Shown piece after piece: positions 56,315-64,000 of a stretch of 64,000 bases of DNA. A model generated the notes under the pieces. That model did not search any database, had not been told where the DNA came from, and saw nothing but the letters and a program-made list of their open reading frames with translations. The number at the start of each line of letters is the position of its first letter. Position 1 is the stretch's first letter. The stretch comes from Curvularia sp. ZM96 (taxonomy: Eukaryota; Ascomycota; Dothideomycetes; Pleosporales; Pleosporaceae). The stretch lies in assembly GCA_022457065.1 (NCBI GenBank), contig JAJGBQ010000003.1, forward strand, positions 3,472,001 through 3,536,000. Reading direction: 5' to 3'. A program made the translations under genes and the position numbers.

Positions 56315-58576
56315 GCTTTGCAGGCAAAGCATGCGCTCTGACTGACACCCTGTGGGTAGCATCCCGTAGTCCTCGGCGATCACCCATCGGCACACCTCAG
56401 TTACTCAGCGTTTAGCTCGTATATTTCGGCACATCTTCCTGCATTTAACAGCCCAGGGCTTTCTTTCCGCTCTGTTGATTTTCACGTACAATGACTGCCT
56501 AGAAAGTCATTTTCTGTCCCATCAAGATACCCATTTTACGAATCCCACTTTTTTCGGTATTACGGCTCTACTAGAACGGATGGCCCTCAGTTGGCCATCA
56601 TCTCTTGATTATTTTTTCTTTCTTTTTTTCGTCATCATGGCATGGACTAAAGATCTAATGGGTGGAACGGAGGTCACATGCTCATTTCTTTTTCAACGTC
56701 CTACACCTACATAGAATCCCTCACGCGCATATCATAATAATACAAGTACATCTCTTCCCTTCTCATCACGCCCATTTCCCCGCACATGAGCCAATAAGAA
56801 AATGCCATTTTTCTTTATCAACCTCACTTGACCCTGACTAGGTGCACATTTAGTATGGTGCCCACATGCCGCGTAGTAGCCTCGCCGCGCGCCAGATCGC
56901 CCGAGTCCGCTCACAACTAACTCCAACGCTTCGGCATTGGTTACTCGTGTATGCCCGCTTTTTTCTTTTCTTTTCTTTTTCGTCTGCCCTAATCGCCAAG
57001 CGTGGATTGAATGGTTGCCACACAACAGATGAAGGGAAAAAAAATGAAAAATTCTGCCAGAAGGACCGTAAGGTAGGTCAGCCGAGCACAGAAGCGTAGC
57101 ATCCAGTTTGATCGTCATTGCTTCAAGCTTTTGCTCTCAGGGGGTTACGCCGTGCGGATACATGTAGCCTAGATTCTTGCTCGTTTGCTGGCTGTCGTGA
57201 TCGATCGAAGGTGGGTTTTTTATCTATGGTAGTAGTACGTAGACTCGGTTTACTTGCTTATTGTTCTCTCGCTCTTTTTTCCCCTCCCTTCTTTTGCGCC
57301 ATGAGCAATGGAATGGGTGGTGTATGGTAATCTGCCCGAGTATCCTTGTGTAGAGCCCCACGTTGTCCACTTTCTTTTGTCTGGATTTTGGGGTTACGCA
57401 CAAGTATGGGGAAGAAGTGGAGAGGAACACATACATGGTGCGTTTTGGCTAGTTTAGTCTACGGGAGGAGGATTGGGGGCATGCGGTTGTGATGTAAGCA
57501 TCCTTGGTATATGCCCCGGATAAGATCTGTGATATAGGCCATGGGACGAAGAGGCTTAATCTGACTTGTAGGCGACATAGCTGGTACGTTGTAGCTAGCG
57601 CGATGACAACGGGTATCGCATGTCATTATAACCATATGACTTCTTCCTCTATTTTAATAGTTCCCTTCTCCAGCATCTAATTATCCCATGCTTTTACATA
57701 CCACAAAGCACACTCATCATTCTCCATCTTGCAACATTCACCTCCTCTGCATTTCATCCACAACTTCACTTCCCATCCACTCCACGCGTCTCCTCTCCGA
57801 TTCATTCCACACAAGCATCATGAGCACTACAAGCACGCATATGAATAGTATGAAAAATGCTAAACCATATTCCTTCAACCGCAGGGCTATGAGCATAAGA
57901 AAGTAACACGGGACTAGGATGGGTAGGAGGGGAGGCCAAAAGTCGATATCGGAATGTGTTTCTTGCGTATCGAAGGTTGTGAAAGGGAGGGTGGGATCTA
58001 GGCTGTGTTAATGGGGGGAGGTTTGGTAGAATGCGCTTGGGGACGAACCTTGTCTGCGACGGAGGAAGCGCGGTCGGAAGGTTTCGGCGATGAGGACTAG
58101 GCGCTCACGATGAGGGATGTACATTGTGGTGTTTTTTTTGTAGTGTGATGAGGACTTGAGGGTGGGTGAGAGGGCATGGCGGGTTTACATGGCGATTTTA
58201 TAAAGGTAGTTGTGGTGAACCATGGTTAGACGCGGCGACATCAGATGGTGGTTGGGTACGAGGAAGTGGATTGGTCAGTAGTGATGGAAATACTTGACTC
58301 ATATATAAAATCATGTCCCGTTTATTTACGTCCCACTGATTCGAGTGAACTTAGATTGAGGTATTGGCGAAATTTTTAGCAGCAAAAGAAACAAGATAAG
58401 CAACGAAATCCCCCCTTCCATTAGTCACAAGGAATCTGCTAGCCTCATTCGACAACGTATGGTTACTGTAGAAGGAATGCTGTATCGTACCACGTGACAT
58501 AAACGGGAAACAAGGTAACTTGGGAGCTTTGGCAAAAAGCTCTCATTCATCAGAGCAAGCTCAATGCTATTCAATC
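56315..58576. other. 2.3-kb convergent intergenic region, no supported gene
   Basis: Between the stop of the disordered-protein gene and the stop of the first small secreted protein. It is T/C-rich with scattered chance frames; a 72-codon frame at 57688-57906 is His/Ser/Thr-rich and unsupported. No repeats or RNA genes were seen. Confidence 0.5.
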
Positions 58577-58915
58577 TCAATGCCCACAAACGATCGACCC
58601 AAACCTATTCTTAGTTGCCTCCCACCACGCTGATTCCACAGCACCCGGACCGCACGTGTTTGAAGTCGTAAATGTCCATTCCAGATTCCCGTTGTCGCCT
58701 CCGCACCAGGCATTAGAGATTGGGCAGTCTCCTTGGAATTTCTTCATGTTGTCCCACAATCCACCGCAATAGCCGGGGATATCATCCATCCCGGTCGCTG
58801 TAATGCGCCATTTGTGTATCCATCCGCCCTCGTACGAGCAGTCGGCATCGGCGAGCGCGCTGGAAGCAAGACCCATGGCAAGAGAAGTCTGGGTGATGAT
58901 GTTGGTGAGCTTCAT
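58577..58915 (-). CDS. small secreted six-Cys protein A (intronless paralog), 112 aa
   Basis: The ATG at 58915 begins a signal peptide (MKLTNIITQTSLAMGLASSA). The mature part has six cysteines. It shares DIPGYCGGLWDN, a second Cys pair near CPISNAWC, WTFTTSNTC, and a C-terminal SAWWEATKNRFGSIVC with protein B 1.4 kb away. A longer open frame upstream to 59266 is 5' leader. Unlike B, it has no introns. A TATATA stretch at 59071-59078 lies about 155 bp upstream. Small size, secretion and cysteine richness are typical of fungal effectors or antimicrobial secreted proteins, but no known family is recognised and the role is inference. Its tail stops just after the last Cys. Confidence 0.85.
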   Translation of the reverse strand: MKLTNIITQTSLAMGLASSALADADCSYEGGWIHKWRITATGMDDIPGYCGGLWDNMKKFQGDCPISNAWCGGDNGNLEWTFTTSNTCGPGAVESAWWEATKNRFGSIVCGH

Positions 58916-59070
58916 GATGTATTGCGTCTTGGGGCGAGGAGTAGCAAAAAGTAGAGATTGATGAGGTATGATCCGTATTGAAATGAAGATTAACTCTGAC
59001 TTTGAAGAGTTGTAAGAAGTAATTGGTAGTGAGGAATGTTTTGATTTCTTCTGCTCAATAGAACTCAGAG

Positions 59071-59078
59071 ATATATAA
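59071..59078 (-). promoter_or_regulatory. TATA-like box for secreted protein A
   Basis: ATATATAA (plus-strand reading) about 155 bp upstream of ATG 58915. It matches the position of the box for protein B. Assignment is by position only. Confidence 0.4.
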
Positions 59079-59544
59079 CCCAAACTCAAGTTAGTGAGCC
59101 TAGCCATATTCATGGTTGATTGACAGATGCATTGGATGCACAGGAAAGCACTGGCAGCCTTTCCTTGGTTTTTCGGCAGTGTCGTTCGGTTCTCTCCAAT
59201 GAGCAAAGCGTACAAAGGACGGCCTTGGTTGATAGATACGCATACGGAAGCCCCTAGAGCAAACAATGACCAGTCTCATTCACCTGCCAAGAATGCTATG
59301 CACTGATTGGTCTCGGTGGGGGCCGCAGCGGGATGCATCCCCTATTGCCACCCTAAAAATGTATTCCACTTTGTTGATTACTGTCAACCATGACCGATCA
59401 ATGCTTGAATGCTCAGCTGAGCATTTGTGGTTTCGAAATATCGGCCAAATTCGAGCAGTGTCGCTTGAAAGGTCCACATCCAGGAATAGTGCGTGGAACA
59501 TGAATATACTGTACAAGGCCCTTATGAGTAGGGACCGAATATGA

Positions 59545-59588
59545 TGATGCGATTGGCTATGGTCACTAACTGATAGCCAATCGCATCA
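59545..59588. repeat. perfect 16-bp inverted repeat (hairpin)
   Basis: The arms TGATGCGATTGGCTAT (59545-59560) and ATAGCCAATCGCATCA (59573-59588) are exact reverse complements around a 12-nt loop. Each arm carries a CCAAT-box core, one per strand, so it could act as a bidirectional control site or be the trace of a small transposon. Confidence 0.9.
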
Positions 59589-60148
59589 AACTTCAAGCCC
59601 GGGGTTGTGGATACCAGTGCATAGGGTCGGTCCGCTGGGGTAAGGCGTCCGCTTCGGGGCCAAGGCGTCCAAAATGCTTCACTACGTTGTCTTGGCATTG
59701 GCATTGGCATCCTGGGTTGGTACGTCAGGGCCATTGGCCTAACACTTGGTTTCCTACTCTTAGGATTATACACTCCGCCGCTATACGCTTTGCAGCTTTG
59801 TCGATCTCATAGGCCTCCTACCCAGCCGTAACTCTGCCCCAATCTTCCCAACACGCCTATGCCAATCGGGTTGCTTAGTACTCAAGCAGGATTGTAAAGA
59901 TGCTCTAATTTTGTCCTTCACCTACTTCTCTGCAGGATTTTTGCACAAATCTCTTGTGGACGCCTTGCTTGCCACGCAATTCATGAAGCTGGGCATGATG
60001 GGGGCGGGCTCGTCACAAGTAGCAAAGCCACTATCAAACAGGGAAACCTTGGTAGCACATCACCATTCCTTCGAAGCCATTGGGTTTACTCTATTCTTGA
60101 TAGATAGAGGGAAGAGGGTTGTGCTATATTCATTCTGACCGAGACGTC

Positions 60149-60155
60149 TATAAAT
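60149..60155 (+). promoter_or_regulatory. TATA box for secreted protein B
   Basis: TATAAAT about 145 bp upstream of ATG 60298, the nearest good TATA match. Assignment is by position only. Confidence 0.45.
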
Positions 60156-60297
60156 TCATCAATACTTCTCGCAGTATCCTCAAACCATCTCATCCGTATT
60201 GCAAGATCAACTCGTCATATAAGACAGCCTCACAACTCACCTTTCTAACTATATATTCAATCTTGAACTTCCCCAAGGTTCTTTTAGCCACTCCAAA

Positions 60298-60758
60298 ATG
60301 CAGTTCTCAAAGACATTTGCGCTCGTCGCTCTAGCTTCTACTGCTTCAGCTGCAACCTGCACTGCCGACAGTGGGGCCACTACCCACTGGAAGGTTCGCG
60401 CCTCCGGTGTGCATGACATTCCTGGCTTTTGCGGTGGCCTATGGTAATGCGTCGAATCATCAACCCGTATTTAACATAATCTAACTTACTACAGGGATAA
60501 TCTGAACCACTGGGGCGGCCTTTGCAACCCCAGCTACCCTTATTGTAACGGCAAGGATGGTGAATTGATTTGGAACTTTACAACTGGCGCCGCATGTAGT
60601 AGAGGTCACATTGAATCTGTTTGGTATGTATGTTCTTTCTCCAATCCGGAATAACTTTTGCTAAGACGTCATCCAGGTGGGAGGCGACTAAAAACGAATT
60701 CGGATCTATTCAGTGCCACGATGAGCCTGAGAAGAAGAAGCGCGAGTTTCAGGCTTAG
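60298..60758 (+). CDS. small secreted six-Cys protein B (two-intron paralog), 118 aa
   Basis: Three exons: 60298-60443, 60495-60623, 60677-60758. The two introns (51 and 53 nt) both interrupt Trp codons, in GGLW-DN and SVW-WE. The signal peptide is MQFSKTFALVALASTASA. The mature part has six Cys, with DIPGFCGGLWDN, GLCNPSYPYC, IWNFTTGAAC and WWEATKNEFGSIQC, aligning along its whole length with protein A. After the last Cys it has an extra charged tail, DEPEKKKREFQA, that A lacks. Divergent orientation and shared motifs show that the pair arose by duplication. It is a candidate effector or other secreted factor; no enzyme motif is visible. Splice signals are strong, and CTAAC lies just before the first acceptor. 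Confidence 0.88.
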
Positions 60759-60982
60759 AGAATTGTTGGATACATATTTTTATCAACAGACGGGTAGGTT
60801 GGAACATGAATGAAGCATTCAACGTGTGAGTGGATTAGTATAAAGCAGAGGTATAGAATGCGTGGGGAAACAAGTGATAGACATATACAAACCACCAGAA
60901 TCCATTCTTAGCAAAGCAAAGCAATATCCTTTCCCTTCCTCGAAATCTCTATCTCTAGCAACTACGACTTTGTTTGCCTAGG

Positions 60983-61011
60983 TCTTTGTCTTTGTCTTTG
61001 TCTTTGTCTTT
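60983..61011. repeat. TCTTTG hexanucleotide microsatellite
   Basis: Nearly five uninterrupted copies of TCTTTG, 36 bp beyond the stop of the third HET gene. A simple repeat without known role. Confidence 0.9.
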
Positions 61012-61046
61012 CGCTACCGTAGCAACGATAATCTAGCCAAGATCTC

Positions 61047-63259
61047 CTAGACAATAGTAACGATAGTGACAACATAATCATCGCCCCAGCTTGCCAGAAG
61101 CTCCTCTTGTGCAGCCGTTCGAACTCCAAACCAAGTGCAGTCTTGTTCGATCTCAAACGTTCCTATTCGCTGAAAAAGACCGTCGACCCGCTTCGCGAGC
61201 GCTAAACCAGAGGATTCGTAAGTGAGTTGTGCGTCTCTTGACAAACCAAGAAACCAGACTCCCGTCGACTCGATATGTGGAGCAGCTTCGCCGCGTAGTG
61301 TAGTGAGCTCGTCGGCGTGGTGTTCCGACCTTATGTCAAGCATGATCCTGCCAATGACGCTTCCTCTGTGCCCTTTCATTGTCAGCATCTCCATAACTTC
61401 TCTGTAGCTAAGAAATTTCAGTGGTGCACGGATTTTGAGTTCTCCGCCATTCACAGACCCAAATGGTGAGAAGTGTGATACCAGATCGACTTTGCAGTCA
61501 ATAACTTCTACTCTGTCAGAGTCAAAGTCATACTGCTTGCTGGGGCCGTGAATGATACACTCATGGACAGATGCCCAGGTCCAAGTAGGGGCATTATATT
61601 TGAAGTTTCTGCTACCAGCGTTGTTCGACGACTCGTCCAATGGGCTAAGGACTTGCCACTGCAAGTCTCTTATCAAATGCGACATCCAAAGCCCAGCGAC
61701 GTACACATCGCTAGTCAGATTGTGAAACTCAGACGCAATTCCAGCGATAGCGGGAAGTCTATCGTCTAGATTTGATAGGCTTCTCATAGTGTACTCATAC
61801 ACTGCCGTCCACCAAACCTCGGGTAACATCGCAAGATCGTCTGGGTATTTATGTCTGTCTTCTGGGGCGCAGTATAGTATCGGGCACAGATATCTTGTCC
61901 TTCCAAAAAATGGTTGCGTGAAGCGCAAATATTCCGGATCTCTTATACCCAACTCTCCGTTGCTCAATTCATCATCGGACAGAACGCAACTTGGGCAACT
62001 CCATTCTATGAAACCGTTGAAGAAGCTAACCACACGGCGGGACAGCAATTTCTCTTGGTAAGTCCATGCCCGTTTGTCAATTGGTGGATTGAAATGGCCG
62101 GGTTGAGAACTTGCCCTGGAGCAATAAAATAGTACAGTTCCAATGGCCCCATTAAGGCAGTTCATTGGTAGTTTGATGGAGTCCTGCAGTAGCGAAACCT
62201 TCTGCTCTTGTACACCCAAAAATCCTTCGTCGCAAGACTTAGCTCTCGCAGCGGATATTGTAAGGACCGCATTCTTGTATACGTCGGCCATTCTTGTCAT
62301 TTCACGATCCTTATCTTCATCGCAATCTTGAATAATACAGAGAGAGTCGATCCAGATGTACTGAATCCCCAGGGCACGAGTGAGGAGAATCGCGTCTTTG
62401 AGTGATTTCGGCAGTCGCTCCATTGGTAAGGCCTGCATATATTCTTCCATCCTGTTTCTTTCGGTCTGATGTCTCTGAGGGCCACCCCAACAGTAGCTAA
62501 GAGCTACATATCCCGCTATCTCTCCGTTGCTTGGATACAACCTCGGCGGATCTTGCCCATCTTCCGTGCCAACATAAATTACGCGTGTAGGAAGTTTTGT
62601 TCGAATGGGCAATATACTTGGACATTGTTTGTGTCTGAGCTGACGACTTACACAAACGGCTAGCCAGTACCGAAGCTTCAGCAGGCTTCGAGGTGACATC
62701 GGGTCAGTCTCCGGTAGACGAGAAGCCACAATATTTGCCGGCCCATCTGATGAGAATTCTTAGTATCATAAGGGTCAGTGGGAGTAAACTTACCATGAGC
62801 ACTTCCAACAATGAGATACATGGGATCTCCATAACCGCGCTCACTTCCTCGGACAAGTGAGACTAACCGCACGCATGATGGATCAGCTTCATCAATTCGC
62901 TGAAAGGCTAAGTCTATCGACTCGTTTAATCCATGGTACATCTCAAAGCGGTCGCCCAGATAGCTCATGAGGTATTTGGCGAACTTGCAGCCTCGCGTAG
63001 CAATACCTTTTAGCTCTCGATATCGCCCTTGAAATAGTGGGACACGCTGCTTGTCGAGAAGCTGACGTACGGAATCTGCAGATTCGAAAACGGAACAAAG
63101 CCCATTGCAGTAGGCGCAAACTTGAAAAGAAGTCCAGTCGAACGGCTCTTCATTGTTAATACCGTAGCGTAGTGGTCCTGTAGCCCATTCCAACAGCCTC
63201 GCACTGTCAGCACTGTCCTCCAGAGGCATGAGGTCTCTTCTTGCCATTCTGAAGAACAT
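61047..63259 (-). CDS. HET-domain protein (third subtype), 721 aa
   Basis: Two minus-strand exons: 63259-62794 and 62746-61047, joined over a 47-nt intron (GTAAGT to CATCAG) that restores SAH-DGPANIVASRLPE. The N-terminal 155 residues carry a Cys pair (VCAYCNGLC) and VPLFQGRYRELKGIATRGCK, a region often seen ahead of this HET subtype. The HET core is at about 232-244 (GYVALSYCWGG), 285-294 (YIWIDSLCII) and about 305-324 (MTRMADVYKNAVLTISAARA). A later WTYQEKLLSRRVVSFF is also typical. The remaining part is beta-rich and unassigned. This YCWGG/WIDSLCIIQD type is the most common HET form in Pezizomycotina. A start at the internal MPLEDSADSAR is possible. Confidence 0.9.
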
Positions 63260-63949
63260 CTGGATCGTAATGGCCGTTTTTCCCTAGGACCCTTGGGGAC
63301 TTCCGAGAAGGGCGGGGGTGCTTGCCGAAATCGAGCTTTGACCTGCATATTTCCGCGTAGTGGCTACGTAAAGCTTGGCCTGTTCGGGAACCAATCCCTC
63401 TGCCTGTTTATACAACTATTGTATCTACAGCAGCTACTGAAAGCTTGTGGACGGGAAAACTTTTCCATTGCTACAAAAAATAATTATTGAAGTTTTAACA
63501 TAGACAGCTAATGCTTTCTTGCTCAGAGCTTTTCATATATCACCAAACTACTATCTCAGGTTGAAATTATTGCTTAGACTAGGATGGCAAACTAAGATAT
63601 GAAAGGCTTCTACGAGCAGACTGAATGGCATTGGCCGCAATGCTGCATATATTTCTGACCATATATTAGTAATAGGTAGAGCATAAATAGATAAAAATAT
63701 TAAAATCTCCCAAACGTCTTTGCGTTCGTTGTTTCGTCTTTAATCACCTTAGTAAAAGGTGTTCCGTTACGCCGCTTGTTCCGCTACAAAAGATACACGT
63801 TACACTCACAGAAATAAAAGCTTCGTTGAAACTACAAAGGGGTATGTATAATCTCAATACTCGACAACGCGCCCATCTCGCGAACAATGGCCTTCCTTAG
63901 AAGAAAAGGAAAGAAATTGGGGTATTATTCACCAGCTTAATCACAGAAT
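63260..63949. other. AT-rich intergenic region
   Basis: 690 bp upstream of the third HET gene. It is AT-rich from about 63470 on; it should contain the HET promoter and probably the 3' end of a gene on the right. No further structure was seen. Confidence 0.5.
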
Positions 63950-64000
63950 TTACTTCCCATTCGCGCCCTCACCATGCCCCTCAAGCCGGTTCACAAGTCT
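63950..64000 (-). CDS. possible C-terminal end of a gene cut by the right edge
   Basis: On the minus strand, 16 sense codons run in from the window edge to a TAA at 63950-63952, giving a Gly/Glu/Arg-rich end (RLVNRLEGHGEGANGK). An AT-rich spacer follows, as expected after a stop. The piece is too short to identify. The plus strand also has an ATG at 63974 in good context, so a rightward gene start is the alternative. Confidence 0.25.
   Translation of the reverse strand, partial: RLVNRLEGHGEGANGK

Larger units (their letters stand above)
58916..60297. other. divergent promoter region of the secreted-protein pair
   Basis: 1.38 kb between the two start codons. It contains TATA-like boxes about 140-160 bp from each gene and a 16-bp hairpin in the middle (59545-59588). 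It also holds a 9-bp direct repeat AAGGCGTCC (near 59642 and 59663). No gene is supported inside. Confidence 0.55.

Noticed and set aside
57688..57906. 72-codon His/Ser/Thr-rich frame
   Set aside because: Simple composition, no signal peptide or domain; not supported.
58916..59266. N-terminal extension of secreted protein A
   Set aside because: The upstream open frame has no alignment with paralog B, and the signal peptide begins at the ATG at 58915.

Overview
The window looks like nuclear DNA of a filamentous ascomycete, most likely a dothideomycete of the Pleosporales type (inference). The genes have short 45-80 nt GT-AG introns with CTAAC-like branch sites. They include HET-domain proteins, Pezizomycotina-type C2H2 regulators, an RLM1-type MADS factor, MSB1, a SUR7-family protein, and small cysteine-rich secreted proteins. 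I modelled 23 convincing protein-coding genes (one cut by the left edge) and one doubtful 16-codon fragment at the right edge. Exon limits were set by hand from splice signals, reading frame and family motifs. No rRNA, tRNA or CRISPR is supported.

Layout. 0-8 kb: a gene cut by the left edge, a HET-domain gene, the ER-associated-degradation lectin YOS9 and a KP4-like killer-toxin gene. 10-17.3 kb: a C2H2 regulator, the divergent pair EMC3/SPC2, and an unknown acidic protein. 17-28 kb: two large C2H2 regulators separated by a MITE-like repeat. 28-40.5 kb: the oligosaccharyltransferase catalytic subunit STT3, an Arg/Ser-rich Cys-pair protein, a coiled-coil protein, and MSB1. 43-47.5 kb: an RLM1-type MADS factor with a long Gln/Gln-Ala tract, and a penta-EF-hand protein with a 17-nt exon. 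48.7-56.3 kb: a second HET gene, a SUR7-family membrane protein and two disordered proteins. 58.5-63.3 kb: two divergent paralogous small secreted proteins and a third HET gene.

How it fits together. Four genes in the left half serve protein entry and quality control in the endoplasmic reticulum: YOS9, EMC3, SPC2 and STT3. EMC3 and SPC2 share a 316-bp divergent promoter. MSB1, RLM1 and the SUR7-family protein relate to polarity, the cell wall and the plasma membrane. Three HET genes of different subtypes, the KP4-like gene and the secreted-protein pair lie towards both ends, so conserved housekeeping genes sit between more accessory-like flanks.

Strongest items for follow-up: the secreted-protein pair, in which one copy has two introns and the other none; the 13-Cys KP4-like protein; the third C2H2 gene, with a stop-free 54-nt intron inside a zinc finger and a hidden C-terminal Cys exon; the 17-nt exon; the 294-nt EMC3 intron with an internal duplication; and two unlisted inverted-repeat elements.
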